64,000 bases of DNA from DATJPW01 sp963752855 (GCA_963752855.1 CAVVZX010000045.1:310001-374000); one strand, 5' to 3'; numbered from the stretch's first letter, positions 1 through 9,399 are shown. The notes: generated by a model from the sequence alone, not told the origin. Program-made: numbers and translations.

Positions 1-2
1 AT

Positions 3-119
3 TATCAGGCAGGTGTTCAGGCTATAACGGCAATCTTGCAGAATTTCGCTCGTAATAATCCTTCGGGCGGCAGTTTGCCTACCGATGAAATGCAGAGAGT
101 AATCGTGCAATTAAAATAG
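3..119 (+). CDS. C-terminal end of an unknown protein (partial)
   Basis: An open frame enters from the left edge and runs 38 codons to TAG at 117-119. It ends in ...VIVQLK after a stretch rich in Asn, Ser and Gly. It is too short to assign a family. The call rests on an uninterrupted frame with ordinary codon use and on the palindromic repeat pair just after the stop, a usual position for such repeats. It could be a chance open frame. Confidence 0.4.
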   Translation, partial: YQAGVQAITAILQNFARNNPSGGSLPTDEMQRVIVQLK

Positions 120-130
120 TGAGGCAGTAG

Positions 131-221
131 GACCGGCATCTTGCCGGTCCTGTAGACGACCGTAAGCGTGCGATTGCAGTAATCGGAGCAGCTAACCGAC
201 GGGACCGGCAAGATGCCGGTC
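131..221. repeat. Inverted pair of REP-like palindromes (REPIN-like)
   Basis: Two 19-base palindromes, GACCGGCATCTTGCCGGTC at 131-149 and its exact reverse complement at 203-221, face each other across 53 bases. Each can form a hairpin (GACCGGC/GCCGGTC), and the pair can form a longer one. A third copy lies at 32937-32955. This arrangement, two inverted copies in an intergenic space, is typical of REP doublets mobilised by REP-associated transposases. No such transposase is seen in the window. Confidence 0.75.
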
Positions 222-280
222 TTACTGATCTCACAGTTCCGGAACGTGAAATTTCCAATCTCATCATTCAATTTCTCTAG

Positions 281-2153
281 TCACTCTTCTTTCAGATCTC
301 TTTGCCCGTTTTGTCGATTTCAGATTCAGAGTTGGCGCAAGAGACGACTCATCAGCCTCGGTTGTTCCCGTTACCTGAAGATGCGACATCGGCCTCAGGA
401 GGCTCTCTATCCCGATTGGTGGGGTAAGCCGCCAAAGATTCCGGAAGGGGTTCCTTGCGAAGATGCTGGAAACGTGCGTCCAGTGCCACCAAGTCGAGCG
501 CGCATATGGATCGTTCTCACGCAATTGCCTGTGTCCGCTGTCATGCGGGGATCGCTGGGACTCAAGACAAACCGAAGGCCCACGAGGGGCTGAGGCGCGA
601 TCCCGGCGACCTACGAGTAGCAGAAGAAACATGCGGGCAAGTGTCATCCTAACGAGACAGCGCGGGTGCTCCGCTCGCCTATGGCGCTGGCCCCGCGAAT
701 GATAAATCATACGAGGTTCGCGTTCGGCGCACAGAAGGACTCCACAGCTAGGTACGCTGTCAGAGATGTCCAAGGGCTTAAACAGGTCCCCCACCCGGAG
801 AAATCATCAAATTTAGGCGATGATCTGCTAAGACGCTCTTGCCTAAGGTGCCACCTGTACACTTCCGGTTCTGGTCGAGCCGGTGAGCGCCGCGGTCAAG
901 GTTGCTCCGCGTGTCACGTAGCTTTTCCGAACGGTTCTGACGGCAAACCTCCCATCCACCGGATAATTCGTAATGTGGGCGACAACCGCCTGCCTCAAGT
1001 GCCACAACGGGAATCACGTTGGAGCGGATTACGTGGGGCTCTTCGAAAAGGACTCGGAGCGTGGGTTTCGGTCGCCTTTTGCGCAAGGGCGACAACCCCT
1101 AGGATCTATGGTTCGGAGCAGCATCGTCTAGCGCCTGACATTCATTTTCAGGCCGGGATGGGATGCGCAGATTGCCATATCCTCGATGAAATCCACGGCC
1201 GCGGGGAGATTCCGAAATCGGCCGTTAACCAAGTCAAAATTTCGTGTGAAAGCTGTCACGTAAGCGGTGACCATCCTGCAATTACAAAAAGGGAGGATGG
1301 CAGGATGACCTTACCTGGCAGCGGCGGCCGAACCATCCCCAAATGGAATCCCGACCTGATCCCACACAGCATAAACGAGCACAGGCTGAAATTGCGATGC
1401 TCTGCTTGCCATGCGGCATGGTCGTTTCAGGACTACGGGCTCCATTTGATGCTCGAGGAGAGACCCGATTATTGGAAATGGGCCCCGACCGCGGCTCAAA
1501 ATGATCCTCAGATCCAGGAACTATTGTATCGAAATATAGGAACTGAGGCGGAGCTGGTTTCCCCGAGTGACGGGCTCAGGCCCGCGCGGCCGCAGGACCA
1601 ATGGGAGCCACCGTTCACCAAGGACTGGCTGACGGGAGAGGTGCGTCCAGGAGCTTGGTTTCGAGGCTTCACGGCGAGGCGATGGTCTCGGCCGCCCTTG
1701 GGGCTGGACCATAAAGGTAAAGTCTCGGTGATGCGTCCCATGTTTCAGTATGTTATTTCTCATGTGGATGCCGACGAAAATCTTGTGGTGGACCGGCACA
1801 TTCCGCGTACGGCCGCTGGATTTCCCGCTTTGATATTCAATCCTTACACGCCTCATACAACGGCCCGTTTTGGTAGGGCCTGCCAGGACTGCCACGGCAA
1901 TCCCAAAGCCGCGGGACTGGGCGAAGGTTTCATGGGAATCGAAAAGGAAGAATTTAATAGCATTTGGAGGCCGGAACAGAAAGTTCCCGGCCATAGCTTC
2001 GTTTGGGATGCTCTCGTGAACCGGAACGGCGCCCCCTTACAATTCAGTAGCCACCCCGGCGCCGGCCCGCTCGACGCTAAGACCTTGAATGCGCTTCTCA
2101 AACCCTCAGCGCGTCAGCGGGCCATGTGGTATCGCTATTTGAAAGGCGAATAA
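281..2153 (+). pseudogene. Multihaem c-type cytochrome, frame broken several times
   Basis: Joining the frames gives a protein of about 600 residues with ten CxxCH haem-attachment motifs, including CVQCH, CVRCH, CGQCH, CLRCH, CSACH (twice), CLKCH, CADCH, CESCH and CQDCH. The longest open piece is 666-2153. CGQCH is recovered only by dropping one base near 633, and CLKCH (near 990) lies in another frame from its flanks. The C-terminal part (1200-2153) is continuous. No clean signal peptide can be read at the 5' end, although a cytochrome of this type must be exported. Such proteins carry electrons between periplasmic or extracellular partners in anaerobes; the specific partner cannot be read. 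It has more breaks than any other gene here, so real decay is more plausible than elsewhere, but sequence error could also explain it. Confidence 0.65.
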
Positions 2154-2164
2154 GGAGGGAGCCC

Positions 2165-2195
2165 TTGACACCGGCCAGGCGCCAAACGCTATTTT
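2165..2195 (+). promoter_or_regulatory. Possible sigma70-type promoter for gatCAB
   Basis: TTGACA at 2165-2170 is followed after 19 bases by TATTTT at 2190-2195, about 60 bases before the gatC start. The -35 box is perfect, but the spacer is two bases longer than optimal. No other promoter-like pair is apparent in this gap. Confidence 0.4.
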
Positions 2196-2257
2196 AGCTT
2201 GTCAACTATTCCGGGAAGGCGTGACTATATTTCGGGTGGTGAAGGAAAAGAGCGAAA

Positions 2258-2545
2258 ATGAAAATTACGGCCGAGCAAGTAGATTATGTTGCGCTCTTGG
2301 GAAGGCTCTCTCTGGAGCCGGAAGAGAAGAAGAAATACCAGGCGCAACTGGATGATATCCTGAAATACATGGAAAAGCTGGCCGAGGTTCCCACCGACGA
2401 TGTAGAACCTATGGCCGGAACTGTAGAACTCTATACCCCAATGCGAGAAGATGTGGTCCAGCCTTCGTTGCCGTTGGAAGAAGCGCTGGCCAATGCTCCG
2501 GCAAAGACCGGAACAGCGTTTCGCGTGCCGAAAGTTATTGAGTAA
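2258..2545 (+). CDS. gatC: Asp/Glu-tRNA amidotransferase subunit C
   Basis: This 95-residue protein is the small subunit of the GatCAB complex. The complex converts misacylated Glu-tRNA(Gln) and/or Asp-tRNA(Asn) to the amidated forms. Family features are the N-terminal helical start MKITAEQVDYVALLGRLSL, the central ...DDILKYMEKLAEVPTDDVEP segment, and the conserved C-terminal REDVVQPSLPLEEAL. The length is normal for GatC. It starts an apparent operon with gatA and gatB. GatC wraps around GatA and stabilises it and has no catalytic residues of its own. Confidence 0.95.
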   Translation: MKITAEQVDYVALLGRLSLEPEEKKKYQAQLDDILKYMEKLAEVPTDDVEPMAGTVELYTPMREDVVQPSLPLEEALANAPAKTGTAFRVPKVIE

Positions 2546-2667
2546 TCTTCGAATCTGCATCCGTCAATTCCGAAAGCCTTACGGGGGGATCAGAAACGAA
2601 GCTATCATAAACTGCTGATGTCTCAGGACCGGTGTTCGGACTGAGAATTGCCGGAAGGAATCGAAAA

Positions 2668-4128
2668 TTGGCCGATCTTTGCGACATGACCGCATTCGAG
2701 TTGTCACGGCTGCTAGGCGCTAAGAAAGCCAGCTCCGTGGAGATTACCCGATCCGTTCTGGATAGAATTGACGCTGTAGAAGCGAAGACTAACTCGTACA
2801 TCACTGTGGACCCGGAGGCCGCTCTGCAAATGGCTGCGGAGGCCGATGCGAAACTGGCGTCAGGCCTCGGCCGGACCCTGACGGGAATCCCTATCGCTGT
2901 AAAAGATAACATGTGCGTCAGAGGTCGGCGTACTACTTGCGCATCGAAAATCCTGGAGAATTTCGTTCCTCCTTATGACGCGACGGTTGTGCGTCTTATC
3001 AAGGGCGAAAGCATGGTGATCCTGGGAAAGGCAAACATGGATGAGTTTGCCATGGGGTCATCAACGGAGACATCTTTTTGGGGGACAACTCGAAATCCCT
3101 GGAACCTGGAGACGATCCCCGGAGGTTCCAGCGGAGGCTCAGCCGCTGCGGTGGCCGCTGGTGAAGCGATAGTGGCCCTGGGATCGGACACCGGCGGTTC
3201 CATAAGACTGCCGGCCTGTTTTTGCGGCGTGAGCGGCATAAAGCCAACTTACGGGTCGGTTTCGCGTTACGGACTAGTAGCCTATGCGTCGAGTCTGGAT
3301 CAAATCGGACCTATTGCGCGGGATGTTACGGATCTGGCCCTGCTGCTTAACCTGATCTGCGGTCATGATCCCGCCGACTCCACGTCAGTTCCGAGAGAAT
3401 ATCCTGATTTCACCTCCTTTCTGGACAAACCGATCAAAGGTATGACTCTGGGTATCCCCAGAGAGTTCTTTGCCCAATTACAGGACCGAGACGTAAACAG
3501 AGCGCTCGCCGAAACACGCAAAGTGTTCGAAGACCTGGGAGCGAAATTCGTCGAATTGTCATTGCCCCATCTTGACTATGGTATAGCAGCCTATTACGTG
3601 ATTGCTCCCAGCGAAGCATCGTCGAACCTTGCCCGTTATGATGGCGTAAAGTATGGCCACAGAGCGGAGAACTTTGACGGCATGATCGATATGTATTGTA
3701 AGACCCGCGCTGAGGGATTCGGTAATGAGGTTAAGCGCAGGATCATGCTGGGGACTTATGCGCTCTCGTCAGGCTACTACGATGCGTACTATCTAAAAGC
3801 CGCTAAGATCCGCACACTTATCACTCAGGATTTCAAGAAAGCGTTCGAATCTTGCGACGCAATATTCTGTCCGACGGCCCCTACGCCTCCATTCAAAATC
3901 GGCGAAAAAGTCGATGATCCTATTCAGATGTACTTGACCGATGTTTTTACAATTCCGGTAAACATGGCCGGCTTACCCGGCATGGCGATTCCGGGAGGAT
4001 TTTCCGAACAGGGCCTCCCCATAGGATTCCAGCTTGTGGGGTCTCATTTCGAGGAAGGCCGCCTGATTCAATTGTCTTCGGCGTTTCAGAAAGTAACGGA
4101 CTATCACCTCAAGAGACCTTCTCTATAG
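2668..4128 (+). CDS. gatA: Asp/Glu-tRNA amidotransferase subunit A
   Basis: This is the amidase-signature subunit, which hydrolyses glutamine and channels ammonia to GatB. The catalytic set is visible: Lys in IAVKDNM, the cis-Ser in GGSSGGSAAAVAAG, and the nucleophile Ser in GSDTGGSIRLPA. I chose TTG at 2668, which follows GGAAGG by about ten bases and gives a start (MADLCDMTAFELSRLL) matching usual GatA N-termini. ATG at 2686 is the alternative and lacks a clear Shine-Dalgarno. The length (486 residues) is normal. The frame is intact and gatB follows after nine bases. Confidence 0.95.
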   Translation: MADLCDMTAFELSRLLGAKKASSVEITRSVLDRIDAVEAKTNSYITVDPEAALQMAAEADAKLASGLGRTLTGIPIAVKDNMCVRGRRTTCASKILENFVPPYDATVVRLIKGESMVILGKANMDEFAMGSSTETSFWGTTRNPWNLETIPGGSSGGSAAAVAAGEAIVALGSDTGGSIRLPACFCGVSGIKPTYGSVSRYGLVAYASSLDQIGPIARDVTDLALLLNLICGHDPADSTSVPREYPDFTSFLDKPIKGMTLGIPREFFAQLQDRDVNRALAETRKVFEDLGAKFVELSLPHLDYGIAAYYVIAPSEASSNLARYDGVKYGHRAENFDGMIDMYCKTRAEGFGNEVKRRIMLGTYALSSGYYDAYYLKAAKIRTLITQDFKKAFESCDAIFCPTAPTPPFKIGEKVDDPIQMYLTDVFTIPVNMAGLPGMAIPGGFSEQGLPIGFQLVGSHFEEGRLIQLSSAFQKVTDYHLKRPSL

Positions 4129-4137
4129 GATTCAATC

Positions 4138-5553
4138 ATGGATTACGAGGCAGTCATTGGGTTGGAAGTGCACGCCCAACTTCTTACGGATTCCAAGGCG
4201 TTTTGTTCTTGCACCACACGTTTCGGGAATGAGCCCAACAGCAACACCTGCCCCATTTGCCAGGGTATGCCCGGTGTTCTTCCTGTGCTCAATCGAAAAG
4301 CGCTCGAGTTCACGGTGCTGATGGCAATAGCCTGCAACTGCGAAATCAATGAAATCAGTAGATTTGCCCGAAAGAACTACTATTATCCCGACTTGCCAAA
4401 AAACTATCAGATTTCGCAATATGAATTGCCGGTTTCAGAGCATGGTTGGGTGGAAATAGAAACAGCGGAAGGAATTAGACGGATCGGTATTACGCGCATA
4501 CATATGGAGGAAGACGCAGGAAAGCTGATCCACGACGAACGGAAACCACTCTCTTACGTTGACCTTAATCGAACCGGCGTGCCGTTGATCGAAATAGTAT
4601 CTGAACCGGAGATTCGTTCGCCTGAAGAAGCCTCGGCTTATCTGAGGGCTTTGCACGCGGTATTGGTGTATCTCCGAATATGTGACGGAAACATGCAGGA
4701 AGGCAGTTTCCGGTGCGACGCAAACGTGTCTATCCGGCCGAGAGGGGCCGATTACCTGGGGGTCAAGACCGAGCTGAAGAACATGAATTCATTCCGCAAC
4801 GTTCAGAGGGCGTTGCAGTACGAAATCGATCGACAGACAGAAGTGCTGACAGAAAAGGGCACAATAACTCAGGAGACCCGACTGTTCGATCCTGCCACGG
4901 GAGCCACCGCCTCTATGAGAAGTAAAGAGCAGGCCCATGATTATAGGTATTTCCCTGATCCTGATCTGTTGCCTCTTCGGGTCGATCCCGCGTTGGTGGA
5001 AGAACTTCGCTCCAGATTGCCGGAGCTTCCGGCTGAAAAGAAAGCTAGATTTATCAAACAATTTGAGATTCCCACGTATGACGCCGGAGTGCTTACCGCC
5101 TCGCGGCAGGTGGCCGAGTTCTTTGAAGAGGTAGTCGGATTATATCCGTTTGCGAAACGCGTCAGTAACCTACTGATGATAGACCCCACTGAAGAGGGAA
5201 TCAGTCGCGTAACTCCACGGCAAGTCGCTGATCTGCTGAAGTCCGTGGACGACGGAAGCATCTCCGGAACCGTGGCTAGAACGATTTATGAGGAGATGCG
5301 GAACTCCGGCGCAGATCCGGCTGTTATCATTAATGAAAAGGGACTAATCCAGGTGTCGGATACCGCCGAGCTGTCTCAGGTGGTTCGGCAGGTGCTTGAG
5401 GACAACCCCGCCGAGGTTGAGAGATTCTTGGGAGGGAAAACCAAGCTCATGGGGTTTTTCGTGGGCCAGGTAATGAAAGCGACTAAAGGCAAAGGCAATC
5501 CGGCAGTCGTGAATAAGATAGTCGCTGAGGAACTTAAGAAGCGCTCCGGCTAG
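4138..5553 (+). CDS. gatB: Asp/Glu-tRNA amidotransferase subunit B
   Basis: This 471-residue subunit binds the mischarged tRNA and performs the ATP-dependent phosphorylation and amidation. It opens with the family signature YEAVIGLEVHAQL, has the zinc-site cysteines CSC and CPIC in the first 45 residues, the MQEGSFRCDANVS block, and the MRSKEQAHDYRYFPDPDL motif. The helical and YqeY-like tail domains follow to the C-terminus (...NKIVAEELKKR). The frame is intact. It is the last gene of gatCAB; the next gene begins about 270 bases later behind its own possible promoter. Confidence 0.96.
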   Translation: MDYEAVIGLEVHAQLLTDSKAFCSCTTRFGNEPNSNTCPICQGMPGVLPVLNRKALEFTVLMAIACNCEINEISRFARKNYYYPDLPKNYQISQYELPVSEHGWVEIETAEGIRRIGITRIHMEEDAGKLIHDERKPLSYVDLNRTGVPLIEIVSEPEIRSPEEASAYLRALHAVLVYLRICDGNMQEGSFRCDANVSIRPRGADYLGVKTELKNMNSFRNVQRALQYEIDRQTEVLTEKGTITQETRLFDPATGATASMRSKEQAHDYRYFPDPDLLPLRVDPALVEELRSRLPELPAEKKARFIKQFEIPTYDAGVLTASRQVAEFFEEVVGLYPFAKRVSNLLMIDPTEEGISRVTPRQVADLLKSVDDGSISGTVARTIYEEMRNSGADPAVIINEKGLIQVSDTAELSQVVRQVLEDNPAEVERFLGGKTKLMGFFVGQVMKATKGKGNPAVVNKIVAEELKKRSG

Positions 5554-5626
5554 AAGACTCCGTTGCTTCAAACGTCCTTTGCGAGTTTCTCGAATCCGGT
5601 TTCTTTATTAATTGGTTAACCTTAAC

Positions 5627-5656
5627 TTGACAAAGACGTACTGAAAGAGCTTAAAT
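5627..5656 (+). promoter_or_regulatory. Possible promoter for the mvhD-metVF operon
   Basis: TTGACA at 5627-5632 is followed after 18 bases by TTAAAT at 5651-5656, inside the AT-rich 270-base gap after gatB. The next gene starts about 170 bases downstream, leaving room for an untranslated leader. I see no recognisable riboswitch in that leader. The rest of the gap (5554-5827) holds nothing else I can support. Confidence 0.4.
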
Positions 5657-5827
5657 AGTACAGAAAAAGAGTAGATGCTTTCTATTTGCTTACAAGAGTG
5701 TCGGATTATTTAGTCTAACTAATTCATCAGCGTAATCCTCAAGAAATAATTCAGATACAGTAGGCAGTATGATTGTTTGAGAAGTGACCGAGGATCGCTC
5801 GGATACGCGCAGTTCAGGAGAATCTGT

Positions 5828-6274
5828 GTGAAGGAATTTCAAATAGAAGAAATGGAGCTACGACCTGCGAAAATAGTGGCGTACCATTGTCGTAACCTGA
5901 GACTTTTCGAAAACGGGAATCAAAAAACATTCGCTAGGTCCATGCCTGGTCTGAGTTTAGTTGCGATCCCGTGCTCCGGGAAATTGGAGGCTCACCATCT
6001 ACTGAAGACACTTGCATCAGGCGCAGAAGGTGTACTGATACTTGCGTGCGCCGAAAACGCATGTCAATATATGGAAGGCTCGAGGCGCTCACACAAAAGA
6101 ACGGATTATGCCCGCGCGTGGCTTGAGAAACTTGGCATTGAGACTGGGAGACTCAGGTTCGTCCATCTGGCCCCTGGGGACAGAGACGGACTCGAGGCGG
6201 CTCTGAAGGAATTTGCCGTGAAGTTGGAGACCTTCGGAACCATACCTACCATCGCCCAATCGCAAGCTCGCTGA
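5828..6274 (+). CDS. MvhD/FlpD-like iron-sulfur protein (hydrogenase delta-subunit family)
   Basis: This 148-residue protein belongs to the MvhD/FlpD family, which passes electrons to heterodisulfide-reductase-like proteins. Conserved parts are AKIVAYHC near the start, IPCSGKLEAHHLLKTLASGA, and the second cysteine block VLILACAENACQYMEGS. I chose GTG at 5828, seven bases after AGGAG. Known family members usually have a CxxC pair (CNWC-like) in the first strand; here only one Cys is visible (AYHCRNL), so the cluster may be altered. It is the first gene of a run with metV and metF, as in acetogens and some sulfate reducers where MvhD, Hdr-like proteins and MetVF form an electron-input complex. 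No hdrA is seen here. Confidence 0.8.
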   Translation: MKEFQIEEMELRPAKIVAYHCRNLRLFENGNQKTFARSMPGLSLVAIPCSGKLEAHHLLKTLASGAEGVLILACAENACQYMEGSRRSHKRTDYARAWLEKLGIETGRLRFVHLAPGDRDGLEAALKEFAVKLETFGTIPTIAQSQAR

Positions 6275-6370
6275 AAACAATTGCAGCGTCGATTCATATC
6301 CGGACTTTTTCGCTGTTCAGGGTGAATTTCGGAGGTTTTGGCGCGGCTCAGTCTCCAGAGGAGGAAATCC

Positions 6371-7039
6371 GTGATCGTTGCGGAAATCAAAGAAATTGCC
6401 GAAATCAGGCGGATGATTGACCGGTATTCATCCATATTGGTCGTGGGTTGCGATTCATGCGTAGCCGAATGCGCAGCCGGCGGGAGTCGTGAGACGATGC
6501 TTTTGGCTGCCGCCCTAAGGTTGTCTTATCGCAAGGACAACAAAAATCCGGTAATTACTGAATCGTGCCTCGACAGGCAATGCGTGGACGATTTCATCGA
6601 GCGAATCGCTCACCTGGCGCCGGACCATGAGGCGATTCTCTCGCTAGGCTGCGGCGCCGGTGTGCAGGCGCTGGCAAGAGTATATTCCGATAAGCCGATA
6701 ATTCCCGCCTTGGACACGCTCTTCATCGGGGAAACTGAAATGAGGGGCATATGGCAAGAGAACTGCCTCGGTTGCGGGCAATGCAAACTGGGCTATTTCG
6801 GGGCCGTTTGTCCGGTCACTCGATGCTCCAAGAAGCTTATGAACGGTCCCTGCGGTGGCTCCAAGGATGGCAGATGCGAGGTTAACAAGGACATACCGTG
6901 TGGATGGGACATGATTATTCGGCGCCTGGACACATTGGGTGAGCTGGATAGACTTGAAGAATATGTCCCGCCGGTTGACTGGTCCACATCGCACTCAGGG
7001 GGACCGCGCCGCATTATTAGAGAGGATCAAAAGCCGTGA
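6371..7039 (+). CDS. metV: MetV, zinc/iron-sulfur partner of methylenetetrahydrofolate reductase
   Basis: This 222-residue protein matches the methylenetetrahydrofolate reductase C-terminal/MetV family. An N-terminal Rossmann-like part contains the cysteine cluster VGCDSCVAECAAGG. The C-terminal half contains CLGCGQCKLGYFG, CPVTRCSKKLMNGPCGG and RCEVNKDIPCGW, which bind metal or FeS clusters. I chose GTG at 6371 because AGAGGAGG lies just upstream; a TTG at 6338 would only extend it without support. It overlaps metF by the four bases GTGA, so the two are translationally coupled. MetV forms a complex with MetF in the methyl branch of the Wood-Ljungdahl pathway. Confidence 0.88.
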   Translation: MIVAEIKEIAEIRRMIDRYSSILVVGCDSCVAECAAGGSRETMLLAAALRLSYRKDNKNPVITESCLDRQCVDDFIERIAHLAPDHEAILSLGCGAGVQALARVYSDKPIIPALDTLFIGETEMRGIWQENCLGCGQCKLGYFGAVCPVTRCSKKLMNGPCGGSKDGRCEVNKDIPCGWDMIIRRLDTLGELDRLEEYVPPVDWSTSHSGGPRRIIREDQKP

Positions 7040-7959
7040 AGACTGAAAGCCGTTTGGAAAAAGTACTCAGCGCCGGGCAATTTGCCGTCACAGCGGAATG
7101 CGGACCGCCTCGCGGCGCCGATGTATCTAGCCTTGAGAACAAAGGTAGATGCCTCCTCGGGTACGTCGATGCAGTGAATGTGACCGACAATCAGACCGCT
7201 ATTGTACGAATGTCTTCAGTCGCCGCGTGCTCCATTCTCAAAGGATTGGGCCATGAGCCGATCCTTCAGATGGTCACCCGGGACCGGAACAGGATTGCGC
7301 TCCAGAGCGACCTGTTCGGCGCATATGCCTTGGGAATCCGCAATGTCCTGTGCTTGACGGGAGATCATCACAGCTTCGGCAATCAAAAGGAAGCAGTAGG
7401 CGTGTTTGATCTCGATTCAATTCAACTTGTGAAAACAGTCCGAGACATGCGGGAAGAAGGCACGATAATCGGTGGAGCGGAGATTCAGGCGCCGCCGAAG
7501 ATGTTTATTGGAGCTGCGGCGAACCCATTTGCCGATCCTCCTGAATGGCGCGTCGTGCGTCTTGCGAAAAAGGTTCAAGCCGGCGCGGATTTTATACAGA
7601 CACAGTGCATATTTAACATCAACAGGTTCGAGCAGTTTATGAATCGGGCGCGCGATATGGGCCTGACCGAAAAAGTGAGCATCCTGGCGGGAATTACGCC
7701 CCTGAAGAGCGCAGGAATGGCCAGGTACATGTCCACCAAAGTTGCCGGTATGGAGGTCCCGGAGGATATCATCAACAGGATATCCGCCCTTCCCAAAGAA
7801 GAGCAAGCAGACGAAGGCATCAAGATTGCGGTGGAAACCATCCAGCGGGTTCGAGAAATCGAAGGGGTAGCCGGCATACATATCATGGCCATAGAATGGG
7901 AGGAAAAAGTTCCTGACATCCTTGGCGCCGCCGGAATTGCGAAAAGGGCGCAAATCTAG
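7036..7959 (+). CDS. metF: Methylenetetrahydrofolate reductase
   Basis: This 307-residue TIM-barrel flavoprotein interconverts methylene- and methyl-tetrahydrofolate. Family marks are VTAECGPPRGAD near the start, VNVTDNQTA, QMVTRDRNRIALQSDLFGA, NVLCLTGDH, and the late barrel block GADFIQTQCIFNINRF followed by ILAGITPLKS. The start codon is GTG at 7036 inside the stop of metV. Together with metV and the MvhD-like gene it suggests a reversible, ferredoxin- or Hdr-linked reaction in one-carbon metabolism rather than simple methionine synthesis. The product, methyl-tetrahydrofolate, is also the likely methyl source for HgcA encoded 8 kb downstream. The frame is intact. Confidence 0.95.
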   Translation: MKTESRLEKVLSAGQFAVTAECGPPRGADVSSLENKGRCLLGYVDAVNVTDNQTAIVRMSSVAACSILKGLGHEPILQMVTRDRNRIALQSDLFGAYALGIRNVLCLTGDHHSFGNQKEAVGVFDLDSIQLVKTVRDMREEGTIIGGAEIQAPPKMFIGAAANPFADPPEWRVVRLAKKVQAGADFIQTQCIFNINRFEQFMNRARDMGLTEKVSILAGITPLKSAGMARYMSTKVAGMEVPEDIINRISALPKEEQADEGIKIAVETIQRVREIEGVAGIHIMAIEWEEKVPDILGAAGIAKRAQI

Positions 7960-8007
7960 GACGGCTGAAAGACCGTTCCTGATCCAGGCACACCGAAAGA
8001 GAACGAG

Positions 8008-9399
8008 ATGCCGAAAAAATACCACATAGATGTGCAGCATACTCCGAACCGTTATCCGACTATAGGAAGATCCGGTATCGTGGATTGGGGTGAGGGATGC
8101 CTCAAATGCGCTCAATGCGTGAAGAGCCAGTGCGTATACGACGTGTATCGTGAACGATCCTTTTCCGAGGAGATTCTCGCCGACACCATTGACCAATTGT
8201 GCAAGAGCTGTTTTCGATGCGTGCAAGGGTGCCCCGGACGATTGATCCACAAGACCACCAACCCGGAATGGGAAGCCCTGGGGGATGATGTTTATACTCC
8301 CGAAATAATATCCGCCACTTGGGCCCAGGCGGAATCGGGCAGGATCCCGGTTTCGGGAGCAGGCTACGGAGGCTCATTTTCCGGTCCCGGATTCGATTCA
8401 ATGTGGACCGATATGAGCGAAATTGTGAGGCCGACCAGGGACGGCATTCATGGCCGCGAATACATTTCAACCCTAATCGACATTGGCCGCAGGCCGGCTG
8501 TGTTGAAATTCGATGATAATGGTAAGTTATTAAGCGAGACATGGCCTTCTCTGAGAGTTTCGCTTCCCGTAATTTTCGACATACCTCCATTTGGCAATCT
8601 CTCTTCAACTGTATGGAAAGCTATGGCGCTTGCGGCTTCGCGACTCGATACGGTCATGCTGGCGCCGCTCTCCCGGATCGAAGAATTGTCGGAATTTGCA
8701 TCTGTTCTTGTCCCGCTACTTGAGACGAATGATCCGGACGCGGAATGGATTGGACGATTCAGAATGGTCGAGATTCCCGACACCGGGGATGTCGTCGAAA
8801 GGATGAGATTTCTTAAGGGACTGAAGCCTGACTTGCTGGTTTCGGCTCGCGTTCCTGCCCTTTCCTCGCACGAGGGCCTACAGCGGGTAATCGATCTAGC
8901 GAGGGGCGGTTTCGATCTAATTCACTGTGTTGCGGACGAGAGAGGTTATGAGCCCGAGGGTAATGGTGGCCTCCACATAAAGGATGTGATCAGAAAGGCT
9001 CATGCTGCCCTGTTGCAGGATGGCGCCAGGGATGAAATCGGACTCATGGCCACGGGCGGAATAGCCATGGCCGAGCATGTAATCAAGTCGATGCTGTGCG
9101 GCGCCAACCTTGTGTCCGTGGATGTGCCGCTCTTGATAGCCCTGGAATGTCGAGTATGTCGGAATTGTCGCGACGGAGGCGAATGCCCGGTCCGGTTGGA
9201 TCAGAGCGATCCGCTGTGGGCCGCTCGCAGGATCATTAATCTGATGGGCGCATGGCACAATCAGTTTCTCGAAATGATGGGCGCTATGGGTATTCGTGAA
9301 GCGAGAAGGCTCAGAGGCGAGCAAGGCAGAGTCATGTTTATGGAGGATCTTGAAAGGGATTCGTTCGCCAAGATCCTGGCCCGTCCTAATTCTTTATAA
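8008..9399 (+). CDS. Degenerate glutamate-synthase FMN-domain paralogue with N-terminal ferredoxin
   Basis: The protein has 463 residues. An N-terminal double-cluster ferredoxin part has CLKCAQCVKSQC and CKSCFRCVQGC within the first 80 residues. The rest is related to the FMN/FeS domain of glutamate synthase: the C-terminal GLMATGGIAMAEHVIKSM and the cysteine cluster CRVCRNCRDGGECPVRL are clear. Several catalytic blocks present in the next gene are missing (the GGMSFGSI loop, GEGG, KYAQG and GGTGAAP). The space between the ferredoxin and the C-terminus is also shorter. I infer that it is a structural or electron-transfer partner of the following protein rather than an active synthase. The frame is intact and the next gene begins 14 bases after the stop. 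Confidence 0.75.
   Translation: MPKKYHIDVQHTPNRYPTIGRSGIVDWGEGCLKCAQCVKSQCVYDVYRERSFSEEILADTIDQLCKSCFRCVQGCPGRLIHKTTNPEWEALGDDVYTPEIISATWAQAESGRIPVSGAGYGGSFSGPGFDSMWTDMSEIVRPTRDGIHGREYISTLIDIGRRPAVLKFDDNGKLLSETWPSLRVSLPVIFDIPPFGNLSSTVWKAMALAASRLDTVMLAPLSRIEELSEFASVLVPLLETNDPDAEWIGRFRMVEIPDTGDVVERMRFLKGLKPDLLVSARVPALSSHEGLQRVIDLARGGFDLIHCVADERGYEPEGNGGLHIKDVIRKAHAALLQDGARDEIGLMATGGIAMAEHVIKSMLCGANLVSVDVPLLIALECRVCRNCRDGGECPVRLDQSDPLWAARRIINLMGAWHNQFLEMMGAMGIREARRLRGEQGRVMFMEDLERDSFAKILARPNSL

Noticed and set aside
264..794. Long minus-strand frame opposite the cytochrome
   Set aside because: It has no family-like sequence and is explained by the frame opposite the cytochrome coding sequence.
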